NCBI GenBank assembly: GCA_900102235.1
Contig: FMVL01000008.1
Location: forward strand, 165,265 to 229,264
Length of the DNA stretch: 64,000 nt
Direction of reading: 5' to 3'
Source of the DNA: Lachnospiraceae bacterium XBB2008
GTDB lineage: Bacteria > Bacillota > Clostridia > Lachnospirales > Lachnospiraceae
Notes under the pieces: generated by a model
Databases searched by the model: none
Told to the model about the DNA's origin: nothing
Seen by the model: the letters and a program-made list of their open reading frames with translations, nothing else
Translations under genes and position numbers: made by a program
Shown: positions 25,623-34,585 of the stretch, in pieces
How the letters are laid out: each line of letters begins with the position of its first letter
Numbering within the stretch: the first letter of the stretch is position 1

Positions 25623-27793
25623 AAAAGATCAAAAACCTGGTGATCGGAGGAATTCAGAATAAGGTTTTCAATCTGGTCCTGATCACGATCATATTGATGA
25701 TAGGCGTATTTGCTGCAGTGGCTGTATATGAGTTCAGGGTGCTCAGCCGGATCTTTGAGGAGACTCACCAGAGGCAGAAGACATCCATACTCACGCTGTC
25801 TTCTCAGACCATGGACGGCGTTGTCAACTCAAGTCTGAGCACGACTACCGACCTTGAGGCATATATGGCAGATGATATGTTCAGTGAGCTTAAGAGCGAG
25901 GTCAGCCTGTTGGCCGAGTATGCGGAGGATATAGCGCAGAATCCCGAAAACTACGGTGCTGCGCATGTTGCACGCCCGCAGAAGGGACTGGTCGGGACGG
26001 TGACCGTGCAGCTGGCTACAGCTTCCGGAGTGGATGTTAATTCCCCGGAGGTTGACCGCGCGGTGAAACTTTTCGGTAATATGTCCGAAGTGCTCAAGGC
26101 CACCTACAACAATATGAATATCAATTCCTGCTATATATCCACTCCCGAAGGGATCATGATAGTCGCCGATCCTTATTCCGGAGATCGTGTGGATGATGAC
26201 GGTAATTACGTGACCATAGAATCGACGGAGCGCTCCTGGTACAAGGGCGCGGTCGAAGCCGGTGACACTTACTTTTCCGATATAATGACGGACACATTCA
26301 ACGGACGTAAGACTATCGTATGCTCCAAGCCCGTGTATTATAAAAACGGCGATCTGGCCGGAGTGGTCGGTATCGATCTGTATCTGGATTCCATGGCAGA
26401 TGCGGTGGCACAGTCAGTTAAAGACGGTACATTCGTATATATAGTCAACAACAGGGGACATATAGTTTTTTCTCCGATGACTTCAGGGACATTTAAGGCC
26501 GAGATCGAGACCGAGGCGCCGGATCTTCGGGAATCGGAGAATGCGGATCTGGCGGCGTTCATATCCGATGCGCTTGAAGGAAAGACCGATATCCGGCAGA
26601 TCGACGCAGACGGCAATACCTGGTACATGTCCGGAGCTCCTCTGCCCACTATAGGATGGGCACTGATAAATGCTGTGGACAAATCCGTGACTGACCAGCC
26701 CACTGTTCTCATCGAAGAACAGTATGAGAAATATCTGGAAGAAGCTGCTGTCGGGTTCCGTGACAGCCAGGAGTCTTCCAAGACTACAGTACTGTTGCTT
26801 CTGGGCCTCGTATTTGTGATAGCTCTGGCCATGGGAACGTCTCTGGGTACCAGGATGGTCAAGCCACTCAACACCTTGTCCAAGAGGATAGGCGAGCTTG
26901 GAGAGGACAATCTCCAGTTCAAGATGGAGGACGGTTTCCGCACCGGAGATGAGATAGAAGTCCTGGCCCAGTCTTTTGCGGATCTCTCCAGAAAGACGGT
27001 ACAGTATATCAATGAGGTGACCAGAGTCACCGCCGAAAAAGAGCATATCGAGGCTGAACTGGATATGGCAAAAGCCATTCAGGCCAGTCAGCTCCCCAAT
27101 ACTTTCCCCGCATATCCGGAACGCGGTGAGTTCGATATTTTCGCAAGCATGACTCCTGCAAAGCAGGTCGGAGGCGACTTCTACGATTTCTTCATGACGG
27201 ATGACGATCACATCGTACTGGTCATGGCGGATGTTGCCGGAAAAGGCGTTCCCGCAGCACTTTTCATGATGGTTTCGAGGATTCTGATCAAGAATCGCCT
27301 TTGTACAGGTGAAAGTCCCGGCGAAGCATTGTATAATGTTAACAACCAACTGCTCGAGGGTAATGAGGCCGAACTGTTCGTAACGGTATGGTTGGCTGTT
27401 ATCGAGATCTCCACCGGTAAGGGCGTATCCGTAAACGCCGGTCATGAGCATCCGGCGCTTAGACATGCGGGAGGTAAGTATGAACTGGTGGAATACAAGC
27501 ATTCTCCCGCAGTATCCGTAATGGAGGGACTGAAGTATAAGGAGAGGGAGTTCAAACTCGAACCCGGCGACTCCATCTTCGTATATACCGACGGTGTGGC
27601 GGAAGCCACGGACATTGAGGACCAGCTCTTCGGTTCGGAGAGGCTGCTGGAGGCTCTGAATGAAGATCCGGATGCGGATCCCACGAAGATACTTGAGAAT
27701 GTGAAGAGACACATCGATGATTTCGTGGCCGGTGAAGAACAGTTTGATGATATTACCATGTTGGCATTTAAGTATATAGGCTCAAAAGGATGA
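25619..27793 (+). CDS. Cache-HAMP-PP2C (SpoIIE-type) sensor phosphatase
   Basis: A 724-residue receptor phosphatase. Membrane segment 1 is at about 15-37; a dCache-like extracellular sensor spans about 40-380 ('IADPYSGDRVDDDGNY', 'DTFNGRKTIVCSKPVYYKNG', 'GVVGIDLYLD'); membrane segment 2 is at about 390-408; HAMP is at about 408-460; a coiled linker leads to PP2C at about 490-722. The phosphatase motifs 'GGDFYDFF' (about 518), 'MADVAGKGVPAALF', 'YTDGVAEA' and 'EQFDDITML' are intact. It should bind a small extracellular ligand and dephosphorylate a STAS partner, most simply the one at 28224. It overlaps the upstream gene by 4 bp and is followed within 5 bp by an RsbW-like kinase, forming a complete partner-switching unit. 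Confidence 0.92.
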   Translation: MKKIKNLVIGGIQNKVFNLVLITIILMIGVFAAVAVYEFRVLSRIFEETHQRQKTSILTLSSQTMDGVVNSSLSTTTDLEAYMADDMFSELKSEVSLLAEYAEDIAQNPENYGAAHVARPQKGLVGTVTVQLATASGVDVNSPEVDRAVKLFGNMSEVLKATYNNMNINSCYISTPEGIMIVADPYSGDRVDDDGNYVTIESTERSWYKGAVEAGDTYFSDIMTDTFNGRKTIVCSKPVYYKNGDLAGVVGIDLYLDSMADAVAQSVKDGTFVYIVNNRGHIVFSPMTSGTFKAEIETEAPDLRESENADLAAFISDALEGKTDIRQIDADGNTWYMSGAPLPTIGWALINAVDKSVTDQPTVLIEEQYEKYLEEAAVGFRDSQESSKTTVLLLLGLVFVIALAMGTSLGTRMVKPLNTLSKRIGELGEDNLQFKMEDGFRTGDEIEVLAQSFADLSRKTVQYINEVTRVTAEKEHIEAELDMAKAIQASQLPNTFPAYPERGEFDIFASMTPAKQVGGDFYDFFMTDDDHIVLVMADVAGKGVPAALFMMVSRILIKNRLCTGESPGEALYNVNNQLLEGNEAELFVTVWLAVIEISTGKGVSVNAGHEHPALRHAGGKYELVEYKHSPAVSVMEGLKYKEREFKLEPGDSIFVYTDGVAEATDIEDQLFGSERLLEALNEDPDADPTKILENVKRHIDDFVAGEEQFDDITMLAFKYIGSKG

Positions 27794-27797
27794 ATGT

Positions 27798-28208
27798 ATG
27801 AAAGAAATAACCATTGAAGCAAAAGTGGATAATCTTGATCGGGTACTTTCCTTTGTGGATGAGCAGTTGGAAAGTGCGGGATGCTCGATCGGGATCCAGA
27901 CGCAGATCGATATCGCTGTTGAGGAGGTATTCGTCAATATCGCTCAATATGCATATGATCCGAATGTCGGACCTGCCACCATATCAGTAGAGACCAGTTC
28001 CAATCCGCTGAAAGTGAAGCTGACATTTATGGATAAGGGCATGCCGTATAATCCGCTCGCTAAGGATGATCCGGATGTGACCCAGAGCGCCGATGAACGC
28101 CCTATAGGAGGCCTGGGTATCTATATGGTCAAGAACATTATGGATGATGTGGAATACGAGTATAAAGACGGACAGAATATCTTCACTATTGCGAAGAACA
28201 TAGAATAA
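27798..28208 (+). CDS. RsbW-like anti-sigma factor / STAS-protein kinase
   Basis: A 136-residue GHKL ATPase of the RsbW/SpoIIAB type. The N-box is 'QIDIAVEEVFVNIAQYAY', with the ATP-lid region 'DKGMPYNPL' and G2-like 'GGLGIYMVKNIMDDVEY'. Proteins of this type phosphorylate their STAS antagonist and sequester a sigma factor or another target. It is flanked by the Cache phosphatase (4-bp gap) and a STAS gene (15-bp gap). No sigma factor gene is in the window, so the output may be non-transcriptional, as in several partner switches that control enzymes or secretion. Confidence 0.9.
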   Translation: MKEITIEAKVDNLDRVLSFVDEQLESAGCSIGIQTQIDIAVEEVFVNIAQYAYDPNVGPATISVETSSNPLKVKLTFMDKGMPYNPLAKDDPDVTQSADERPIGGLGIYMVKNIMDDVEYEYKDGQNIFTIAKNIE

Positions 28209-28223
28209 GGGAGGAAGAAACCA

Positions 28224-28523
28224 ATGCTTAACATCAACAGGGAATCAAACGGAACAGATCTTACGATCATTCTGGAGGGAAGACTGGATACCAATACTTC
28301 CCCGGAACTTGATACCGAACTTAAGTCCGTGTTAGCTGATGTCAAGACTTTGACATTCGATATGGCCAATCTGGCATATATCTCCAGTGCCGGTCTCAGA
28401 GTGCTTTTATCCGCTCAGAAAGTTATGAACAAGCAGGGCTCCATGACTATTAAGAATGTAGCCCCCGACGTAATGGAAATCTTTGAGGTGACCGGTTTCT
28501 CGGATATCCTGACCATAGAGTAA
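28224..28523 (+). CDS. STAS-domain anti-sigma factor antagonist
   Basis: A 99-residue SpoIIAA/RsbV-like protein with 'LAYISSAGLRVLLSAQK' near residues 51-67, the Ser pair marking the phosphorylation site. GGGAGGAAG precedes the start. It follows the RsbW-like gene and should be its substrate, with the upstream Cache-PP2C protein as phosphatase. Compared with the STAS protein in the CIS operon (1297) it is of equal length and shares 'YISSAGLR', so cross-talk between the two modules is possible on sequence grounds. Confidence 0.93.
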   Translation: MLNINRESNGTDLTIILEGRLDTNTSPELDTELKSVLADVKTLTFDMANLAYISSAGLRVLLSAQKVMNKQGSMTIKNVAPDVMEIFEVTGFSDILTIE

Positions 28524-28533
28524 GGAGGATCCC

Positions 28534-29163
28534 ATGCAAACCGAAAAGATAATCGTTACAAGCACGGGCGAGGGCCTCGATGAGGCGCTCGACGCTACAA
28601 CCCGCTTCGCGGATGAAGAGATGATGGACAAAAGGAGCGCTTTGCGTTTCAGACTTCTTGCAGAAGAGACGCTGGGCATGGTTCAGGCCATCACCTCCGG
28701 ATTCAAAGGCGTATTCTGGATAGACGAGAATGATGATGATGAGTATCTGATGCATCTGACCGCCAAGACGGCGATGGATTATGAGAAAAAGAAAGAACTC
28801 ATCGATGCCTCCACGGAAAAAAAGAACCTTGCTGCCAAAGGCTTCATGGGCAAGATCCGTGAGATGATAGAGAACGGCGTACACAGTATCGATGAAGCCG
28901 GCTCTCTTCAGACAGATTATGAAGGATCTCCCGTCATGTACGGTTCGATGGGACTGTGCGACGTGGATTCCTCCACAGCATATATGTGGTCACTCAACCA
29001 GTATCGTGACACGATGAAGGATCAGATGGATTCCGATTCGGGTGTGCGTTCCGCATGGGATGAGCTTGAGAAGTCCATAGTAGCCAATATCGCGGATGAT
29101 GTCCGCGTATCCGTGGCCGGAGACAAGGTCGAGATGGTCATCATGAAGAAAGCAGACAGATAG
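28534..29163 (+). CDS. Degenerate GHKL-like protein of partner-switching operon
   Basis: A 209-residue soluble protein. The segment 'ALRFRLLAEETLGMVQAI' (about 36-53) resembles the N-box region of RsbW-type ATPases, but the later glycine-rich G1/G2 boxes cannot be found. The C-terminal part contains 'WDELEKSIVANIADDVRVSV', a pattern I cannot assign with certainty. It sits 10 bp after the STAS gene behind AAGGAGG and ends the operon, 1 bp from the convergent TetR gene. It may be a binding-only relative of the kinase, acting as a docking or output protein. A function cannot be read directly. Confidence 0.55.
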   Translation: MQTEKIIVTSTGEGLDEALDATTRFADEEMMDKRSALRFRLLAEETLGMVQAITSGFKGVFWIDENDDDEYLMHLTAKTAMDYEKKKELIDASTEKKNLAAKGFMGKIREMIENGVHSIDEAGSLQTDYEGSPVMYGSMGLCDVDSSTAYMWSLNQYRDTMKDQMDSDSGVRSAWDELEKSIVANIADDVRVSVAGDKVEMVIMKKADR

Positions 29164-29164
29164 A

Positions 29165-29761
29165 TCACTCAGTGAATTGATCGATTATTGAGCGTATCGA
29201 TCTGTAAAGATCGGGTTTGAGTTCGTCGAGAGTTACGGGAGAGTTGTACATGATGGCGCTGTATCCCGTTGCTCCGACAAGCTCCACGATCAGAAACAAC
29301 ATCATTTCCGGCGAGCGGATCCCGCGGCCGGATTCTTTTATCATAGAGTCATAGATCTCTTTAAAATCCGCTCCGTCATCTGAAGTGGTGAGCACTCTTT
29401 TAAAAACTCCCCAGCTTAAGTCCTTGCTTATCAGGCTTACCAGAGGCTTGTTGGACGAAAGTGCGTCCAGAACATGGTCGCAAATGAATATTATGCGTTC
29501 GCTCAGGTCCGTGATCTCGGGACTGTTCTTTAATTCTGCGTACGCATTTACGAATAACTGACCGGTCTTGTGAACGATCAGTCTGTCTTTGATGTCATAT
29601 TTATCCTTGAAATACAGATAAAATGTTCCCTTTGCCACGCCTGCGCGTTCCACGATGTCCGCAATCGATGTCTTGGGGAGGCCCTTCGTGGTGAACAGCT
29701 CAAATGCAGTATCCAGCAGGGATTCTCTTTTTTTCTGTTTGTTAAGATCAGCTTTTCCCAT
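29165..29761 (-). CDS. TetR-family transcriptional repressor
   Basis: A 198-residue TetR-type regulator. The N-terminal DNA-binding helix-turn-helix is clear: 'LLDTAFELFTTKG', 'TSIADIVERAGVAKGTFYLY' and 'FKDKYDIKDRL' (about 14-56). The rest is a helical ligand-binding domain. It is divergent from the MMPL exporter at 29907, and the 145-bp gap carries three TGACC/GGTCA-type palindromes, so it very likely represses the exporter and itself. The inducing ligand is unknown. Its 3' end is 1 bp from the end of the convergent 28534 gene. Confidence 0.93.
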   Translation of the reverse strand: MGKADLNKQKKRESLLDTAFELFTTKGLPKTSIADIVERAGVAKGTFYLYFKDKYDIKDRLIVHKTGQLFVNAYAELKNSPEITDLSERIIFICDHVLDALSSNKPLVSLISKDLSWGVFKRVLTTSDDGADFKEIYDSMIKESGRGIRSPEMMLFLIVELVGATGYSAIMYNSPVTLDELKPDLYRSIRSIIDQFTE

Positions 29762-29813
29762 GCGATCATCATACCAAATTCTAAAGAAAAAATAAAATGT
29801 GAGATTAGATTAT

Positions 29814-29885
29814 TGACCAACGGTCATTTTGTGTGATAGAACATAATACAGAAAATGACCAATAGTCATAAATAGACCGCGGTCA
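29814..29885. promoter_or_regulatory. Three candidate TetR operators in the divergent gap
   Basis: TGACCAACGGTCA (29814-29826), TGACCAATAGTCA (29856-29868) and GACCGCGGTC (29875-29884) are related palindromes with a TGACC/GGTCA core. TTGACC at 29813-29818 also resembles a -35 box toward the exporter. Their place between a TetR gene and the gene it faces makes them strong operator candidates. Confidence 0.65.
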
Positions 29886-29906
29886 TAAATCGTTCAGGAG
29901 GGAATT

Positions 29907-32033
29907 ATGAAAGGATTTGCAAAAGGGATAGTCAAGGCAAGATTCATCATACTGATAATTTCTGTAGCTTTGCTCGTTCCTGCGGCTATCGGGTATTTTA
30001 ACACCCGTATCAACTACGATATCCTCACTTATCTGCCGTCCGAGATAGAGACGATGCAGGGACAGGATATCCTTGAAGAGCAGTTCGGTACCGGAGCGTT
30101 CTCCCTTTTTGCCGTAAAGGGCATGAATGTGGAGGAAGTCACCGAACTTAAGGCAAAGATACAGGATGTGGATCATGTATCGGATGTGATCTGGTACGAC
30201 TCGGTAATGGATACGAGCATACCGATGGAGATGCTTCCGGACGAGATCTACGATACGTTCAACAGCGGCGATTCGACCATGATGTTCATCATATTCGATG
30301 AGACCACATCAGCGGACGGGACGATGGATGCGATAGAAGAGATAAGGCATATCGCGGATGAGAGATGCTTCCTGGCAGGCATGAGCGCGATCGTTACCGA
30401 TACCAAGATCATGGCGGAAAAGGAAACTCCCATATATGTAGGCATCGCAGTGCTTCTGGCAGTCATCGTGCTGTCGCTTACGATGGACTCATATCTGGTT
30501 CCGTTTTTCTTCCTCGCAAGCATAGGCATGGCGATCATATACAACCTGGGATCCAATATCTTCTTCGGAGAGATCTCGTTTCTGACCAAGGCACTGAGCG
30601 CCGTGCTTCAGCTGGGAGTCACTCTGGACTATTCGATATTCCTATGGCACAGCTACCTTGAGGCGCAGGAGAAGACAGAGGACAAGAAAGAGGCTATGGC
30701 AAGCGCGATCACCGACACGATCCAGTCTGTTGTGGGCAGCTCCATTACGACGATCGCAGGATTCATAGCGCTGTGTTTCATGAGCTTCAGGATTGGACTG
30801 GATATCGGTCTGGTCATGGCCAAGGGTGTCATCTTCGGTGTCATCGCATGTGTAACGATACTGCCGAGCATGATCCTCGTATTTGACGGCGTACTGGAAA
30901 AGACCAGACATAAACCTCTGATGCCCGAGTTCGACAGGGTACCGAAGTGGATATCGGCTCATTACATCATATTCGGCATGCTTTTCCTGATCCTGCTGTA
31001 TCCGGCCATCTACGGCAATAACCATACGAAGGTCTATTACGACCTGTCGGAGACTCTGCCGGAGACGCTGCCGAGCGTACAGGCAAACCGCATGATAGAT
31101 GAGAACTTCGATACCAATTCGGTATATATGCTGCTTCTCGACAAGAACCTGGACAAAGGCTCCACATCGATGATGATCGACGAACTTAAAAGTGTGGACG
31201 GCGTGCTGAAGGTCGTCGGAGTTGATTCGCTGATCGGTCCGCTCTTCCCGCAGGAGATGCTGCCGGAGGATGTGCTCAGTTCACTTGAGAGCGATCAGTA
31301 CAAACTGATGATGATAACCACCGGATATAAGACTGCATCCGATGAGATAAATGCTCAGATAGATCAGGTTGGAGAGATCGTCAAGAGATACGATCCTAAG
31401 TCGATGGTAGTCGGAGAGGCTCCCTGTACAAAAGATCTGATCACGATCACGGATCACGACTTCGCTGTTGTAAGCCTCGTATCCATCGGACTGGTATTCA
31501 TAATAATAGCAGTTGTTCTTAAATCAATATCGCTGCCCATACTGCTGGTCGCAGTCATTGAATTTGCGATATTCATCAATATGGGTATCCCGTATTACAC
31601 CGGTACGACGATACCGTTCATCTCCTCGGTAGTCATAGGTACGATACAGTTGGGAGCTACCGTAGACTATGCGATCCTGATGACGACCAGATATATCAGG
31701 GAGAGAACGGCCGGGCATGATAAGAAGGAAGCGACACGTATCGCTCTGTCGACCAGCATGAAGTCAGTCATCGTAAGCGCTCTGAGTTTCTTCTCGGCCA
31801 CTTTCGGTGTGGGGTTGATATCGAGCATAGATATGATCGCATCACTTTGCAACCTGATGGCGAGAGGAGCGCTGATCAGTATGTGCGTAGTACTTCTGGT
31901 ACTGCCCGCGATGTATATGATCTTCGACGGACTGATCATCAGGACTACGGCAGGTATGCAGGGGCTGGTAAAACACAGGGAAACACATCACAGATCCCGT
32001 GGAGGGAATACGGTTGGTGTAGCACATATCTGA
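29907..32033 (+). CDS. MMPL/RND-superfamily membrane exporter
   Basis: A 708-residue protein with the MMPL layout: an N-terminal helix (about 12-30), an extracellular loop domain (about 35-165), five to six helices (about 175-345), a second helix and loop (about 360-530) and a second helical bundle (about 535-685). Typical pieces are 'GVTLDYSIFLWHSYLEA' and 'GATVDYAILMTTRYIRER', which carry the membrane Asp used for proton coupling in RND pumps. The family moves lipids, siderophores or drugs; the substrate here is unknown. It is divergent from a TetR repressor and followed after 33 bp by a repeat-rich lipoprotein likely to work with it. The start is supported by AGGAGGG (29896-29902). Confidence 0.9.
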   Translation: MKGFAKGIVKARFIILIISVALLVPAAIGYFNTRINYDILTYLPSEIETMQGQDILEEQFGTGAFSLFAVKGMNVEEVTELKAKIQDVDHVSDVIWYDSVMDTSIPMEMLPDEIYDTFNSGDSTMMFIIFDETTSADGTMDAIEEIRHIADERCFLAGMSAIVTDTKIMAEKETPIYVGIAVLLAVIVLSLTMDSYLVPFFFLASIGMAIIYNLGSNIFFGEISFLTKALSAVLQLGVTLDYSIFLWHSYLEAQEKTEDKKEAMASAITDTIQSVVGSSITTIAGFIALCFMSFRIGLDIGLVMAKGVIFGVIACVTILPSMILVFDGVLEKTRHKPLMPEFDRVPKWISAHYIIFGMLFLILLYPAIYGNNHTKVYYDLSETLPETLPSVQANRMIDENFDTNSVYMLLLDKNLDKGSTSMMIDELKSVDGVLKVVGVDSLIGPLFPQEMLPEDVLSSLESDQYKLMMITTGYKTASDEINAQIDQVGEIVKRYDPKSMVVGEAPCTKDLITITDHDFAVVSLVSIGLVFIIIAVVLKSISLPILLVAVIEFAIFINMGIPYYTGTTIPFISSVVIGTIQLGATVDYAILMTTRYIRERTAGHDKKEATRIALSTSMKSVIVSALSFFSATFGVGLISSIDMIASLCNLMARGALISMCVVLLVLPAMYMIFDGLIIRTTAGMQGLVKHRETHHRSRGGNTVGVAHI

Positions 32034-32066
32034 GATTGGGGTTTACATAATACAGGAGGAAACATC

Positions 32067-34436
32067 ATGTACAGAAAAAATATAACCAAGGTAACAGCAG
32101 TGATACTTGCAGCGATGATGACGGTAAGTCTGGCAGGCTGCGGAGCTGAAGCCGGTACTGAAACGGCAACCGACGAAGAAATAGCAAGTGTTATTACACC
32201 TCAGGATGATGAACAGGATACACTTGAGAAAACTCTGGAGAGCAGTTCTTTTGCAGGAGGATCCGAGGATGCAGATAAGGTAGAGACCGTGTATGTAACC
32301 TCAGATGCCAACGGAGCGGTAAACGAGATCATAGTGAGCGACTGGCTCAAGAATACCGACGGAAGCTCCAAGATACTCGATACCACCACACTGAACGATA
32401 TCGTGAACGTAAAAGGCAAAGAGACATATAAGGATAACGGAGACGGAACCATATCATGGAATGCCAACGGCGGAGATATCTATTATCAGGGATACAGTGA
32501 TCAGGAACTTCCTGTCAGCGTAAAGGTATCATACACACTTGACGGTAAGGAGGTCAGCCCTGAGGAGATCGCAGGCGCGAACGGTCATGTTACCATCAGA
32601 TTCAACTATGAAAACAATGCGGTCGAGACAGTGGATATAGGCGGTGAAGAGACCGAGATCAAGGTTCCTTTTGCAATGGTATCAGGTGTTATGCTTGATA
32701 CGGATAAGTTCACAAACGTAGAAGTTACCAACGGTAAGGCAGTATCGGATGCCAACCGCCTGGTGGTAGTAGGCATGGCTCTGCCGGGATTAAAGGAAAG
32801 CTTAAACCTCGACGAGGCCAGATTCGATGAACTCGAATTGACGGATACTGATGTAACGATCCCCGAGTATGTGGAGATCAGCGCCGATACCACAGACTTC
32901 GAACTGGGAATGACTCTTACGATGGCAAGCGCTGACATATTAAATGATCTCGGACTCGGACAGCTGACTGATCAGGAAGCCATAGACGATATGGAGACCG
33001 ATATGAGTCTGTTAAGTGATGGCGCAGACAAACTGATCGACGGCGCAGGAACTCTCACGAACGGTGTGATGAACTTAAAAGAGGGTACCACTCAGCTCTA
33101 TGACGGATCCAAACAGCTCTACGACGGTACGGTTTCTCTGACCGAAGGCGTATCTACACTGTATGACGGCGTGAGCGCATATACCGACGGCGCAAGTCAG
33201 GTTAACGACGGAGCAGGCAAACTTGCTGAAGGCGCTCAGACTCTGGCGGCCGGCGCTAATTCGGCGAAGGAAGGTTCATCGCAGCTTCGGACCGCTATGG
33301 AGACAGGCAATATGGTGGGCGGAGCAAATGACCTCGCAAACGGCGCCTCACAGGTAGCGGAGGGCGCATCAAGCCTGGCAAACGGCATTTCCCAGACCAG
33401 AGAGGGCATCCTTGGCGCTGAGCAGAAGATATATGAGGCAGTAGCAGCCGGCGCGCAGACCACAGCTATCGTTAAGACTACGCTTGAAGCTCAGGCAGGC
33501 AACCTGCAGGCGGCAGGCGGAAATCTTTCAGACGCCGGCACTTCACTCGGTACGGTGCAGGGAGATCTGACATCCGCAGGGGACAAAATATCATCAGCCG
33601 GTACTTCCGTAGGTACTGCGATAGACACTGTAAATGCCATAGGGGAACTTACAGATGAACAGAAGGCTACCATTAATGCATATCTCAGCGAGGCTGCAAA
33701 TGCGATCAAGGCAGCCGGCGGTAGCCTTCAGAGTGTGGGCGGAAGCGTGCAGGCAGCAGGCGAAAGCATCCAGGCAGCCGGAGGGAATATCAAGACAGTC
33801 GGCGATGCGCTCACGGGACTCGGAAGCGCTGCGGGGGGAACGGATGTATCGGTTGATTTTACGGAGCTTAATAATGCTCTCGATTCTTTGGTCAGCGGGT
33901 CAACAGAACTTGCAAACGGCGCTTCACAGGTAGCGGGAGGCGCATCCAACCTTGCAGGCGGAGTCGGTCAGGTATACGGCGGAGTAGTAAGCCTCGATGA
34001 CGGACTGGGTACACTTGCCGGAGGTGCCGGAGAACTTTCAAGCGGAGCTTCTTCACTATATGACGGTACCAGCACACTGGTTTCCAATAACGCTTCTCTG
34101 CTTGGCGGAGTGAACGATCTTAAGAACGGTGCCGGATCTCTTTCGGACGGAGCCCGTGATCTGTATAACGGAGCAGGTGAACTGGACAACGGAGCAGGCA
34201 GACTGGCAGACGGAGCCGGACAGTTGAGCGACGGACTCGTAAAGCTTGATGAGGAAGGCATACGCAAACTTTCGGGAGCTTTCGACGGCAGCCTCGATAA
34301 CTTCGTCAACCGCATATCCGCAGTAGATAAGGCCGGCAGAGAATACACTTCATTCACAGGCAACACCGGCGATATGACAGGCTCAGTCAAGTTCATCATC
34401 CGTACCGATGCGGTACACAGCGATACATGGCATTGA
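32067..34436 (+). CDS. Lipoprotein with long DGA/NGA heptad-like repeats, YhgE/Pip-like stalk
   Basis: A 789-residue lipoprotein: signal peptide and lipobox 'MTVSLAGC' (Cys at about residue 25). Residues about 35-290 form a beta-rich head; about 310-740 carry many degenerate 'L.DGA..L..G' repeats as in the YhgE/Pip extracellular region, including two closely similar blocks of 'NGASQVA.GAS.LA.G'. The usual C-terminal ABC-2-type membrane domain of YhgE/Pip is missing; the protein ends soon after the repeats. Paired with the MMPL pump 33 bp upstream, it likely acts as an extracellular adaptor or stalk. AGGAGGAAA precedes the start. A terminator-like hairpin lies 50 bp after the stop. Confidence 0.78.
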   Translation: MYRKNITKVTAVILAAMMTVSLAGCGAEAGTETATDEEIASVITPQDDEQDTLEKTLESSSFAGGSEDADKVETVYVTSDANGAVNEIIVSDWLKNTDGSSKILDTTTLNDIVNVKGKETYKDNGDGTISWNANGGDIYYQGYSDQELPVSVKVSYTLDGKEVSPEEIAGANGHVTIRFNYENNAVETVDIGGEETEIKVPFAMVSGVMLDTDKFTNVEVTNGKAVSDANRLVVVGMALPGLKESLNLDEARFDELELTDTDVTIPEYVEISADTTDFELGMTLTMASADILNDLGLGQLTDQEAIDDMETDMSLLSDGADKLIDGAGTLTNGVMNLKEGTTQLYDGSKQLYDGTVSLTEGVSTLYDGVSAYTDGASQVNDGAGKLAEGAQTLAAGANSAKEGSSQLRTAMETGNMVGGANDLANGASQVAEGASSLANGISQTREGILGAEQKIYEAVAAGAQTTAIVKTTLEAQAGNLQAAGGNLSDAGTSLGTVQGDLTSAGDKISSAGTSVGTAIDTVNAIGELTDEQKATINAYLSEAANAIKAAGGSLQSVGGSVQAAGESIQAAGGNIKTVGDALTGLGSAAGGTDVSVDFTELNNALDSLVSGSTELANGASQVAGGASNLAGGVGQVYGGVVSLDDGLGTLAGGAGELSSGASSLYDGTSTLVSNNASLLGGVNDLKNGAGSLSDGARDLYNGAGELDNGAGRLADGAGQLSDGLVKLDEEGIRKLSGAFDGSLDNFVNRISAVDKAGREYTSFTGNTGDMTGSVKFIIRTDAVHSDTWH

Positions 34437-34486
34437 TCTGTTTTCAACAAAAATGATCCGCATGTTCAAAAATATGGTATGATGTC

Positions 34487-34516
34487 AAGGTCGGACTTTG
34501 TTCGGCCTTGATTTTT
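34487..34516 (+). terminator. Terminator-like hairpin after the MMPL-lipoprotein operon
   Basis: AAGGTCGGA (34487-34495) pairs with TTCGGCCTT (34501-34509) with G-U wobbles, followed by ATTTTTG (34510-34516). This fits a Rho-independent terminator. An extended -10-like TGGTATGAT (34475-34483) lies just before it, so start and stop signals may overlap here. Confidence 0.55.
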
Positions 34517-34585
34517 GCCCGAAAGTATTGCGGCTTAGATTTAGGGTTGGCCGTAAGACCGGGGATGCAGATCGGAGATACGGAT

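Noticed and set aside
26483..27712. 409-residue minus-strand frame within the Cache-PP2C gene
   Set aside because: Shadow frame with no motif; the plus strand carries all phosphatase motifs.
29814..29885. Link between TetR operators (TGACC/GGTCA) and the 6.7-7.1 kb array arms (ATGACC/GGTCAT)
   Set aside because: The half-site is similar, but operator spacing is 3 bp and array arms are about 20 bp apart; six shared bases are not enough to claim one regulator.
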